64,000 bases of DNA. Origin: Thozetella sp. PMI_491 (lineage: Eukaryota; Ascomycota; Sordariomycetes; Chaetosphaeriales; Chaetosphaeriaceae). This document shows, piece by piece, positions 34,234 to 45,300 of this stretch (positions are counted from its first letter, which is position 1; each line of letters opens with the position of its first letter). The position numbers and the translations under genes were made by a program. The DNA lies in contig MU270035.1 in the NCBI GenBank assembly GCA_021432635.1, positions 1,001,829 through 1,065,828 of the forward strand, read 5' to 3'. The notes beneath the pieces are model-generated. The model was given only the letters and a program-made list of their open reading frames with translations, searched no databases and was not told the origin of the DNA.

Positions 34234-35259
34234 GTGGGACCAAGGCTCGTTCGATAGCAACGACGGTTATAAATTGTAAAGTATAACAATGATCATGACT
34301 AGGAAACACGGCTGGAGCGGTGGAGGTAGGTTAGCGACACATTGCGGGGAAATTAGTTGACAATCTAAATACAATGTTTATAGAGCCGGAGTCGAAGGCA
34401 CCGGAAAATAAAGCTTCCGTAGACAGGTTTGCCGCCTAGGGACCCCATCCCTTCGTTGCAACTGAAGGCATCATGGCTGATAATCTACCCAGTATCCGTA
34501 CAGCGAGTGCATGGCTCAATCAGGACTAGGCATCGCAGATGCACAGGTGGCAGGTGGGTAACGGGTTTGGCGGAGCTTGCCCCTTTGGGTTCCGGCAGGC
34601 AGAGCGCGTGGTGAGTGGTCCATATTCCCCCCATTTTCACAAGCCTTTCCGTTGCCCCCTGGCTCCAACACGTCATCAAGGCTCGGCCCCGAAGGCTGCA
34701 CAGTTCTCCCACTACGTGCCGGCCTCGCACAACTAAACTGAGGCCAAAGTGCTGTGCCTCAGCGACTGGTACACCAGTGCCTCGATGGAAGAAGACAATT
34801 TGCCAAACTACCCAGTGCGGTGATGTAACGTCTTTAAACTCGCGTTCCTCCTCGTCCATTTTGGCAATATCTCGGCGCCGCTCCGCGAAGTGCTCCGGTG
34901 GTTTCACTCGCCTGCCCCCACGACTTTCACGTCTCGGTTTCCGCGCCTCGACACCTCTTATGCTCGCATATCTACCTAGATTTACAGTAAGAGAGGTGTG
35001 CGGTCGGTGATGCGCGTGGGCGTATACGGTGTACGCGTATAGAACCCCCCCCCCCCGGGCGGGGGATCCGTCCTCTAATAGAGCCTCCCAGGCAACGACT
35101 GTCGAGTGGGTGCTCCACCTTCTCGCGCCACCAACTCCGGAACCGAAAGCAACACCAGGGCCTACCCGCGAAGCCTCGGTCCGTTATCATTCAAGGAACC
35201 TTTGACAGGTCATCACTGCTCCTTGCCGCGACACCGTTGCGTAGCGATAGCGCTGCAGC
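34234..35259. other. Intergenic stretch between CaCA exchanger and DDHD lipase
   Basis: This contains the CaCA 3' region (AATAAA at 34407-34412) and the promoter of the DDHD lipase gene. A C12 run followed by GGGCGGGGG lies at 35045-35065. No other gene is supported. Confidence 0.55.
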
Positions 35260-38259
35260 ATGACTTCGCACGAGCTAGCCCATACCTATGGGCCCGACTG
35301 CCGCCTCCACCCGGTTCCCGAACCCGAGCCTCCCCATCACCTCCAGGGCATTCCTCCGATCAAGGCCCAGTTCTTCTACTCGTCACAGATACCACTCGAC
35401 GATCCTCTTTCGGCCGCGACCGCGGGGACCGCTGACGGCAAAGGATCACTGCGTCCTTTCTCGCCCCGTGACAATATTGCTCTCGAGAAGGCCTGGCTCA
35501 GCCTAGGCTCACCGCGAGACCAGAAGAATCATTACAATTCCGTGCGGCACCGCAGCCCAAGTCCTTCCCTATCTCGAGCCAATGCTGGCAGACTAGAAGC
35601 TATTGTGCAGGACCTAGTATCGAGGCACACGGATAAGCACGATAGCGAGGCAGACTCTCCAACGCCTGCCGTTGATGGTCCATCAGTGAACGTGGACCTA
35701 GTTATCCCAGTGTGCTGTCCCGAACTGTTGTTGGATGCGTCGGTCGAGCTGAAGGAGGAATTCTGTGCAGCGACGCGCAGACAGCAACCGGCCCTAGAAC
35801 CTGATCGCGTTGCTCAGAGGGTCATGAAACAACTTCGCCGAGGACGGGCACGAGCAGACTCGGCCGTCAGCGCCGCCAGCACCATGCCCATCACTGCTAG
35901 CCTGCCGCAGAGAGGAGCAAGTTCCCCTCGAGCTGCTGGTTCCATATACGGTACGAATCAGCCGGTTAGCGCGCCGAAGAAGGTCGAGGCTCCCGACCCA
36001 ACAGTCCGGGGTCATGCGTCGTCTCTAGATGGCACTCCTGGGTCGCCATTGTCCGTCTCGATTGGTAGAGCGATACCGGTACGAGCGCCGGTTGTTGATG
36101 ACGGAATCTCAGGCCTTCCCTTCCTTCGCGTTGGGCCGGGTGATGTGTCACGATCCCCCATCTCGGCTTCGCTGCCAGAGGGGCTCGACAACCACGCCCG
36201 ATCGGGTAGGGGTAATCGTGGTCGCAGCCGGGCTGGCAGCAGCGCTCGTCAGCCCACGCCGCTGAGCAGTCGCAGCGCCGAGCTACGAGAACCAGGCGAA
36301 GTACCGGTGGGCATCGCTAGGCTGCACATGGTTTCTCTCCCACTGCTTCAGATGAAACCAATTTACTGGTCCCCTGTGAACGACGTATCCATTGTGCTAA
36401 GAGCGACGTGGTTCTACGAAGATTCAATGACGCCCGTCGAGGCCAGCGTTGCAAACCAGCTCGAGGCGGGCTACCGCGAGCTCCGGCCATGGACCGAGAC
36501 CTGGTCCGATGAAATCAGATCAGCTCTCCAGGTTGGGGCGGAGGGAGAGGAGAAGGTATCGCACCGTCTCTGGCCAGAAGATGTCGGCAAGAACACGAAG
36601 TGGCGAGAAGCACCCTTTCCAGAACCGCCCATCTCCTGCGACCCATTCTGCGCATCGAGGTGCTTCCGAGGAGAGGCGGCAGCGGAGGGCACACTGGAGG
36701 ACATTCATCCGGCCGAGGTTTGCGCTATGCCGTCTCCGGACGCAAGGAGCTACTCAAATTATCATGTCATCTTCAAGGACGAGTGCAAGGCATTCTTACT
36801 TAAGCCGAGCCTTAAACCATCGGCATACTACAATCGGAGACCCATCTCCAAGATCATGAAGGGAGCAACGATAGGCACTCCTGTTGTCAGGGGATTTGAC
36901 CCAAGTGCCTGGGACCGGGTCCACAAGAAGAAAGCTGCGCCGCGCAGGCCAGAGGTGCCGGCCCCCGCGAGCCAGCCCGTGCCGTCCGAGGCATCGATAC
37001 GGTGCCCCGGGTGTCAACAGGACAAACAACGCGAAGAGATTACTGACCTCGTTCTCGTCGCTCACGGAATCGGGCAGAAATACTCGAAGAGGGTCGAGAG
37101 CTATTCCTTCACGTTGGCTATCAACGCATTTCGGAGAGCCATCAACGTTGAGCTGCAAAATGACGCGGTGAGGGAGGTGCTACGCGAGGACCAGAACGGT
37201 ATCATGGTGCTACCCGTGAACTGGCGCCTGGCTGTCAGCCTCGATGTCGAGGATGCGGTCGCGGAGGACTCGCAACGCTCGAGGGAGGGGTTCACTCTTA
37301 AGGATATCGAGCCGAACTCGATCAAGGCTGTACGAGGTATCATCTCGGAAGTCATGTTTGATATTCCTTTCTACATGTCTTCGAAGCACAAACCGAAGAT
37401 GACTGCAGCGTTGGTGGCCGAGGCGAACCGCATTATGCGGCTTTGGGCACGTAATCATACCGGGGAGCGCTCGCCTAGGATCCATCTCATCGGACATAGT
37501 CTCGGCTCGGCGATGCTGCTGGATATATTGTCGAACCAACCCACCATCGTGCCCACGCTCGACCCAAGCCAGGAAGTGAACACTAGACATTTCGAATTCA
37601 ACACGACAAATCTCTTCTTCCTAGGGAGCCCGGCGGGGTTCTTCCTCCTCTTGGAGCGTGGTAACCTCAAGCCGCGGCGTAGACACCAGAAGCCAGGAGC
37701 AGACCCACGAGACACCGTGTCTGACGACATTGTCGGCGATACAGGCCAGTTTGGGTGCTTGGCAGTTGATAACATCTACAACATTCTGGCTAGGGAAGAC
37801 CCCATAGCATACAATCTCAACGGAACAATTGACCCAGCCTATGCCGCGAGTTTGAAGGAGGCTCACTTGCCTAGCACGGCGACGTCCTTCTTCGATACGG
37901 TGAGAGGCATGGCGGGGCTCTCGCCGGCGCACGGCGCTTCGACGCCGGCAAAGCCGCCCACTATTCGACTACCGTCTCAACTCGAGCTCGAGGTCCACGA
38001 TTTCACCCGGGAGGAGATCGCTGAGAAGAAAGCCTTCCTCCTAAACGACAACGGTCAGATTGACTACTTCATTCGCTCCGGAGGCGGGCCTCTTGAGATA
38101 CAGTATCTCAACATGCTGAGCGCACACACAAGCTACTGGACAAACCAGGACCTTGTCCGAATGCTATGCCTCGAGATTGGTCGTAAGCCGGGTAAAGACA
38201 ACACTCTCACGAGCATGCGTGCTGTGAAGGCGACTAGGCGGCAATTAAGTGCCCGCTGA
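35260..38259 (+). CDS. DDHD-domain phospholipase (PA-PLA1 type)
   Basis: Intracellular lipase of the DDHD/phosphatidic-acid-preferring phospholipase A1 family, related to yeast Ddl1 (YOR022C), which acts on phospholipids including cardiolipin. A single uninterrupted frame gives 999 aa. Residues 40-330 are low-complexity and probably disordered. A WWE-like segment lies near 365-430 (IYWSPVNDVSIVLRATWFYE, then VANQLEAGYRELRPW). The alpha/beta-hydrolase core begins with DLVLVAHGIGQKYSKR near 605. The nucleophile elbow is GHSLGS with Ser747. The DDHD domain follows: LFFLGSPAGFFLLLERGNLKPRR, then VDNIYNILAREDPIAYNLNG with an Asp where the family has DPVAYRLEP. The catalytic His is probably His956 in LSAHTSYW. 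CPGC (residues 585-588) is a lone CxxC. The start MTSHELAHTYGPD is the first ATG of the frame. The gene is convergent with rad3. Confidence 0.93.
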   Translation: MTSHELAHTYGPDCRLHPVPEPEPPHHLQGIPPIKAQFFYSSQIPLDDPLSAATAGTADGKGSLRPFSPRDNIALEKAWLSLGSPRDQKNHYNSVRHRSPSPSLSRANAGRLEAIVQDLVSRHTDKHDSEADSPTPAVDGPSVNVDLVIPVCCPELLLDASVELKEEFCAATRRQQPALEPDRVAQRVMKQLRRGRARADSAVSAASTMPITASLPQRGASSPRAAGSIYGTNQPVSAPKKVEAPDPTVRGHASSLDGTPGSPLSVSIGRAIPVRAPVVDDGISGLPFLRVGPGDVSRSPISASLPEGLDNHARSGRGNRGRSRAGSSARQPTPLSSRSAELREPGEVPVGIARLHMVSLPLLQMKPIYWSPVNDVSIVLRATWFYEDSMTPVEASVANQLEAGYRELRPWTETWSDEIRSALQVGAEGEEKVSHRLWPEDVGKNTKWREAPFPEPPISCDPFCASRCFRGEAAAEGTLEDIHPAEVCAMPSPDARSYSNYHVIFKDECKAFLLKPSLKPSAYYNRRPISKIMKGATIGTPVVRGFDPSAWDRVHKKKAAPRRPEVPAPASQPVPSEASIRCPGCQQDKQREEITDLVLVAHGIGQKYSKRVESYSFTLAINAFRRAINVELQNDAVREVLREDQNGIMVLPVNWRLAVSLDVEDAVAEDSQRSREGFTLKDIEPNSIKAVRGIISEVMFDIPFYMSSKHKPKMTAALVAEANRIMRLWARNHTGERSPRIHLIGHSLGSAMLLDILSNQPTIVPTLDPSQEVNTRHFEFNTTNLFFLGSPAGFFLLLERGNLKPRRRHQKPGADPRDTVSDDIVGDTGQFGCLAVDNIYNILAREDPIAYNLNGTIDPAYAASLKEAHLPSTATSFFDTVRGMAGLSPAHGASTPAKPPTIRLPSQLELEVHDFTREEIAEKKAFLLNDNGQIDYFIRSGGGPLEIQYLNMLSAHTSYWTNQDLVRMLCLEIGRKPGKDNTLTSMRAVKATRRQLSAR

Positions 38260-38698
38260 GACAACACACTGGCTCTGCATTGCAGCGGAGTCAAGCCAGG
38301 TAGCTTGCCGTAGTGTATAGGAAGAAAGTTTAGGGCAGTGACGATGGTCTATGCAGACTACGAACATCATGAGTTTAGACAGATTTACATGGATATACCC
38401 CAAAGAAGCACAGCTGTGCGGCAGATAGCTCAATAGAGACCACTTAGTTCATGGATTATTTCACTATCTATCCTAGCATCTCCGCTCGTTTGCTATGTAT
38501 CTGGGAGCTAGGCACGTCACACAAGGGTAGTGTAGGGAGCACCGGGATTACGCCTATCTGAACGACTGGTCTACAGATGAAGAAATACAGTCTAGGCTGG
38601 GAGAATATGGGCTAGGGGCAAGTTGATGTAATCTATAGCCCACCCCTCTTCAACTATTCATTTTGTGAAAAGGGAGGCAAGGGGGGGGTAGGCTGGTA
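38260..38698. other. Convergent intergenic stretch (DDHD lipase / rad3 3' regions)
   Basis: 440 bases hold the 3' regions of two convergent genes. No ORF, RNA gene or repeat is visible apart from a G7 run at about 38681. Confidence 0.6.
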
Positions 38699-41615
38699 TT
38701 ATCTAGGATCAAGCGCCATCATCTCGGCCTCCGCATCCTCGTCCATTTCATAGTCACTTTCCTCATCACGATCCTGGCCATTAACCTGTGCTGCCGCTAC
38801 GATCCCAGCCTCGCGGCGGGATCGCATCTCCCGGACCTCGTCCTCGGCAACCCGCTCCTGGTGAGTTCTCAGGTCCTTCATGCTCCATGTGCTGATGCCA
38901 TCTTGGTCTTTGGCTTTGAAAGGCTGCGCCATGTTTCTGAGAAACTTGCGCGCACTACTTACCGCCATGTCGGTGCTGAGATTGGTGTCGGCATCTAGGA
39001 GGGCTTGGTTGATCCATTTGGGAAGTTGGGCCCGTTTCTTCTGGAACCTCTTGTCAGCCAACACCATTAGTCCATAGTCGTCCTTGCCGCGCAAGACGCG
39101 CCCCAAGCACTGGGCTGCGTGGCGCATGGCGTCAAATGAGAGGAAATCGTTTTCCCTGATGCGGTATGTCTCGCGGAGAAATTCGAGGCGGGCTTTGAGA
39201 ATGCGCGACTCCGTATACTGGAAGGGAACGCCGATGCACAGCACGGTGCGCCCGTACTGGTGGTCGAAATCGATTCCCTCAGACACTTTACCTCGAGCGA
39301 CGCAAAGCATCACTGCACCTCTACCGTTGCAACAAGCCGTGCGATAGGTCTCGAGCGCGAGGGAAGTCTCCTGGGCATCGGGAGTTTCGACGAGGATGAG
39401 TTTGTACTTCCACACCTCGTCGAGGATGCCCATTCCTTGCCACATGCTAATGATGGACTCCATGTACAGGTACGACGGGAAAAAAACAACCATGCCGTCG
39501 GGGGTGATACGGGAAAACTCGGTCAACAAATTGCCGTAGTTTCGCACCACACTCGGCTCATTGCGGACCTGAAAGCCAGTCGAGATCGAGGCCTGGTCGC
39601 TGCCGCGTGTAACGATCATAGGCAAGAATGACCGCCGGGCCAGCGTCATGCTATATGACTCTTGGACCACTGTTGTGAAGCCAAGCATCTTAGGATACAT
39701 CTCGAGGGGCGAAATAGTCCCAGAGGTGATGATGACGGACGAGAATCTATCGAAGACGGGCTTAATGGCGATGGCCGCATCTAAGCATGTGAAGTGCAAG
39801 ACTGGATTCGGCACCTCGGCAGTATCGGATTCGTAGGGCTCAAGGATGAGGAGGAATCCTTTCTCGTATGTGGCTACCAGTGTCGCAAAAGTCGCAACCT
39901 CCTGTAGCGGCTGGTAATCTTCGATGTTGGTGAGTTCGAGAGTCCTCACTAGGGATGTCAACCGCTCGGCGCAGAATCGAAGGGGCTTCTTCTCGATGAA
40001 TGTATGGTCTTTTAGATGGGCTAAGAACGACGGAGGGGTCTCTGAGATGACTTGTCGGACCTTCATTCTGGTCTAAGGGATAACCGTAAGCAGCTGGGTC
40101 TCACCAAGGGGTCCATAAGCGCTGGTACCTTGAGGTACTCGATGAACCTGGTCAGGAAGGCCACGAAATGCTCAGCTCGCCTGATGTTGCCCGGGACCGC
40201 TTCCTTGAGCAGGTCATCTGGGAGGGCTAGGCGGACCACCGGATTAGCAAGAGTTCTTTCATGCAGCCTAATGGGGGCATACTTGGGTTTGACATGAAGG
40301 CATCTTCTTGGCGGGCCTCGTCTGCCTCTCGTAAACCCTCAACTAGCTTCTCATACTCGTCTTGTAATTGCTTCTGGTCTGTCTCCCGCATCTCGTTGAT
40401 CCTTCGCTCGAGATTTTGCGCCCCCCTTGTGGCCTTCCTCAGAGAATCTTCAGTGATGTCGGTGCTTAGCGACTCGATGCAGACGTTGTCTATGTTGTGG
40501 GCTTCGTCAAACACGACAATGCAGTCCTTTGAGAGCTCCTTGGACACACGCTCGGCAATTTTGGGATCCAGCAGATAGTGGTAAGAGTAGATAATGACGT
40601 TGCAAAATTGCATCTACCACGGGTCAATCAACAGAGGGAACCCCGAAGGAAGGGCGGGGGGCGCTACCATTCGCCTCGATGTGAAATAGGGACACTGCTT
40701 GTGCTGCTCCCCGTACCGTATCAGGCCGTCCAAGGTCCAGACGCCGTTTGGGATCAAATTATGCGGCTCCAGAAGGTCGAGATTCTAGGTCAAGTTAGCG
40801 CGCCAGCACACCGAGAGGGCTCAGCTGCACGGACATCGTGATAGATGCAAACTTCGACTTCTTCGCCTCTGTCCTTCTTCTCCTTGACGAAGCCCGCGGT
40901 CAGGTTGCGGCAGCGAGCATCAACGACACTCCCACTCTTTTCTCTCTTTACCGAAGGGTGAAGACAGAGATTTTTGCGGCTAGTTAGCCCTAGGCCTCTG
41001 AAGTCCTCTTCCCGGCCGAGCTTTTCGGCCCGGTACTTCATGAGAGCCTTCAACTCTGCAAGGGCCTTCTCGATCTCAGACATGGTACCTGTAGGAAATT
41101 GTTAGGGACAGCCGGGCGGAATATTAGCCTTAGTCGCGGTGATGAGCAACTCACGAGAGCAGTAGATGAGCTTCCGGTGCTCGGGGTAGTATTGCTGGTA
41201 TGCCACGATGAACGAGAGGAGGGTAACGGTCTTCCCGGTGCCCGAGGGCATTTCCAGAACGCAATTACCGCCTGCATCTAGCGTCCCTACGGAGTTTTTA
41301 ACTCATACATCGAGGGGAAGGAGCATTGCGGGGAGCCCTCACTCTTCAGGTCGCACATGTAGCTAGACACAGGACGGTGAGGTTAGCGTTGAACAGCGGG
41401 CAATAATATCTGCACTCAACACGTACGCATATTGCTCTGGCCAGGAGTCAGCAAAACGGACACGGTGGGGTTATACGGAGGAGATGGTGGTGCCTACCTG
41501 GGTAAATTCGAGGGTATGGGAAGAGAATCGGGAGGTCGCTGCCAGTGGTCTGTCAGTACCCTAGCACCTAGGACTGTAGTAGAAGTAGGCACACGGACTC
41601 GATATTGAACTCCAT
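38699..41615 (-). CDS. rad3: TFIIH helicase Rad3/XPD
   Basis: 5'-3' DNA helicase of TFIIH, needed for nucleotide excision repair and for the structure of TFIIH in transcription. I reconstruct ten exons: 41615-41599, 41538-41498, 41436-41427, 41362-41343, 41286-41155, 41088-40835, 40784-40668, 40613-40283, 40226-40129 and 40072-38699, giving 797 aa. The N-terminus then reads [20 protein letters not shown], as in XPD. Walker A is EMPSGTGKT with Lys48, the same number as the yeast Walker lysine. Four Fe-S cysteines follow (CLHPS, DARCRN, VCIYHD, CPYF). The helicase box is FDEAHN; motif V is [11 protein letters not shown], and motif VI is [14 protein letters not shown]. The C-tail is acidic. All introns are 50-66 nt. 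Exon 3 is only 10 nt, and the donors of introns 1 and 6 are GTCCGT. Confidence 0.95.
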
Positions 41616-42330
41616 TCTGGCCTCCGTGCCTCTAGATGCTTTTGGAAATCGCGGAGAGTCTAGTGAAAACGCTGGATCGGAACCACAGCGGCCAGTAACG
41701 TCGAGTGTTGTGGATTCAACGTTGGCGAAGCCCTTCCTTGGCTCGGCGGCCCAAAAGCCTAACTAGATGTTCCGGGTCCCGGGTTACCTTAATTAATGGG
41801 ATAAAGTAGGCCTGTGGAAAATACCTCCTGCGTCTTTCGGTGAGTGTAGTGAGTCTGGGTCCTGTTGGACGGATGTTTATTCTTGGTATGAAGTATCTTC
41901 TTCCTTGACCTGGCCTGCACCCTGCGCGTGAGTGAAATCTAGCAGCAATGGTCTGGAGCACGGGCCACTGTTGCCTGGCTTCATCACACAGTTTTTTTCT
42001 GCACTGTCTACCGCTACCAGATTGCCGGTAGTGAGACAGTGCGAAAAAGCGATCCTTTCGCCTTCGTTCTTCCTCTCTTTCCATAGAAGTGTTTCCAAGG
42101 TGGCCGCGCTCTTGCCAGTCTACTCGCTCCTCCGGTGAGCTTCAAACCCGCTGGCGCCCACAGGCCCGAGCCGCAGGACGTACGTCTCATACCCAGCAGT
42201 GGGTACTAGAAAATTTGCCCTTCCCTCCCGAACTACTCCACCCCGGGGATGACCCGGGACGGTTCTCTGGTCTCCACTGGGGCGGGTACTCATCCCTGCT
42301 TCGGCGGACAACCAGCGGCGCCGGAACAGA

Positions 42331-42351
42331 CCCGGCGCCCGGCGCCCGGCG
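42331..42351. repeat. Three copies of CCCGGCG
   Basis: Three exact 7-bp units in tandem, followed by CCGCC. It lies in the gene-poor block upstream of rad3. Confidence 0.85.
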
Positions 42352-45300
42352 CCGCCAGGACCGCATCCCGGCGACCGACGCCCCCGTCCAGTCCAAGGTG
42401 GTTTCTACACGGCCTTGACACGGGCTGGACGAGGCCGTAGCTCGGTTTATCTCTCTCTCCTATAGCGCTTGCCGCTCGCTACGTCGTGCATGTACCCTCC
42501 CGCACTTGGTTGGTGCCGAGAATGGTGGCCGTGGAAAGGGCGAGAGCCGTCACTGCGTGCATTAGCACATCTGAACAGAGCTCCGCTTCGCACTTTCTTG
42601 ACAACAACCTCGTCAGTGCGAGCCCATCAAGTCCGCTTCACACGCCCGCGGCGGATGGCGACCCCGGGGGCACGCAACTCAGCACGCATCACGACTTATG
42701 GTATGGCCGCCCAACGTCAACCACCTGAAACCCGCTAGTGTTCTCCGCCTCCCTCTCCTGGTCTACTCGGAGTCGCCATGTGCTTCGTACCGCTGCACAC
42801 GATGCAACAGTGCAATACGCCACAATCTCACCCGGTATGGCTGAAGCCCCAGTTCATGCGATCCGGTGGCTTACATAGTACATTCACCTGCGCAGACGCC
42901 GCCCAGCGACGTCGACGTGCATGGCATGTGGGATGAAACCTCTCCAGAGTGAAGCTAGTCTTGCTCCTCCTTATTGTCAACGTTACTTTGCCGTCCACGT
43001 GCATTTCGTGATGTTGATGGCAGGAGGCTAAGGCTTTTCGCACCGACATCTGCTCATACTTGGACCGCACAGTAACCAGTTGTCCACGCGAGGCCAGAAA
43101 GCAGCGCCGCAGTGAATGCATGGAAGTTTTCTGGAAACGAAGCTAAGCCATCGGCCACGGCCCCCCTCCTTCTCCGAGGCGAACAGGGGGTGGCAACTGC
43201 TATAGCGCAAACCCCTTTTATCACGGCGATGCCGACTTGCCCCTCCCGAAAGCCGTTGGTACCTGCTGGCCCATTGGCCTTCCCCCCTCGATGTGCTAAG
43301 TGCCATGCTTCGTGTCAATTTAGTCTGCACACGACCGAACCACTCAGGTCGATCTTTGGGGGACACCCCGCGGGGGGGGCGCAGGGGGGGGGGGCTGGGT
43401 TCATACCGTAAATCTATAGTGGCCATTTGCCTCGACGGCCAGAGGTACTTTTTTACGTGGCTGTGTTTACCCTGGGCTACTGAGTTATTGGGAGGCACGC
43501 GAGGGACCCGAGGTATTCCATTTGAGCCCATTGCCCCCCTCACTCTCCTTCTTGGTCACTCCGTATAACCACCGTCTCCCCTGGTGAGTAAGGTAGCAAG
43601 ATTGATAGTGACAGGCTAGCAAGTACATTGGTACAGCCTCCCACGTGCTCTTGGCTTGCATATCTGCAGATTTGTCACATACCGTCGCCCATCTTAATTT
43701 GTCTGCTACCTTGTCTCCTGCACGCCGCCTGCATGGGACTTGGCAAAGTCGGGGGGTAAAAGGGCCGTTCTACATCCCCTTCAGGATGCTAGGCTCCAGA
43801 GAGCATGTCCTGGAGGAAGCTGATTCGTGAAGACTCGAAACGAAACGCGGCCGCTACGCATGTGCGGGATTCCCATCCCAAACGCCACGTGAGAATCGGA
43901 ACGGCTCCCGTCTACCGTGCCTCTCTTAACATCCACATGGGCGCCGCTAGTATTGGCCGCGAATCTTGCTCTTGCGGCACGGCGAGCGACGAGATGCGAA
44001 CACACAGATCTTCACAGCTCCTGCGCGATAGGCAAGCAGCTCGGCTAGAGCCTGGAACGCTGTGGAGTCGTCGTAGATAAATAAATGCAAAATTCGGCAG
44101 CGGGATGGTTGGGTTATTTACGGGTTTCAAGCCAGGAGACGCAATGCCGCACACAAGCACCTCATGTGCCTGCGCGTTTTGCCCCCTGACTTGTTTTAGC
44201 TCCTGCTACCTGAGCATGTGTCTAGACCGAGAACATGCAAAGGAACTGAACTGGTGAGCCTGGCTTAGACTAGCTTTCGAGTGGGAGGGCATAGCACGGC
44301 TTCCTAGTTGCTACGACTGAGATGCCGCCAGCCAGTCTCATGCGGCAGGTGTGGATTCACGGCTAGCCTTAAGCTACCTAGGTAGTACACGGATTTACCC
44401 ATCCTATATCTTCGACAACCAGCTCCTGGCCTCAGCGAAGAATACTGAGAGAGGGTGTAGAGGGGGCCTGATAGACCAGCTCCCGCGGTGCGCGGCAGAG
44501 ACTGTATCACCTTTGCCGCGCGCCAGGCGCTCGCGTGGGCCTTGGGGCGAGAAGAGAGGACGTAAGTTTGTGGAACATGGTTGTGCGACAACTATCCGGC
44601 TAATGTCAGTTTCGTGGTAAGCTCACCGCACTGTCTGACCTTGGAATTCGGGTGCCCCAAATTCGGAAGCCTAAGGGTGTGAGGCCAACCCTCCTTCCTC
44701 CCTCCCCAATCATAGCACGCAGACATAGTACTCTACCTAACCCGCACAGCCGTGGGTATACCTATTTTAAGGTAGTCTGTAAAGGGCATCGGGTTGCTGC
44801 CGCACGCAGGCAGCCCGAGCTGCGTTGGCGTTGGGCGCAACTGCTGTCGCTAACTTTGGCCTCGGCGAGAGGCTACATAACTGGGTTGTTTTTGTCATGG
44901 GACTTTTGTTCATGTAGGCCACCTGGCTATTAGTGGCGTCCAGAGTTTTGGTGACCCGGAAATGGACCTTGGCTACCGCTGTTTGCCGAGCGAAAATATT
45001 GCCGTGTGTCTGGAACTTCGATGCCGGTTTGGGGCATATGTTGTCCGTTGAGAGCTCGCTACAGGCCCTTTGCTCGCGGAATAGTACGGGGTGCGGCAGG
45101 TGGTTCTAGGCGATGATGAAGACCCCTGCTTGAGCTCAGCAGGATGGCATACGAGGGGTGGTTTGCCGTCTGTCGACTCATGTACTATACTTTGTAGTAG
45201 GACCTTTAAGCCTGTTGTGCCTCAGCGGCTTTACAACAAGCACGGGTACAGAACAACAGGATTTAAGGTGCTGAGCTGTCCCTCTCCCCTCCCCCGGTTC

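Noticed and set aside
33646..34260. 204-codon minus-strand ORF
   Set aside because: Antisense shadow of the CaCA exchanger; rich in His and Arg with no family features.
40073..40128. VPALMDPL as part of Rad3
   Set aside because: Removing it as an intron gives EYLKTRMKV, the order known from yeast Rad3; keeping it would insert a stretch not seen in the family.
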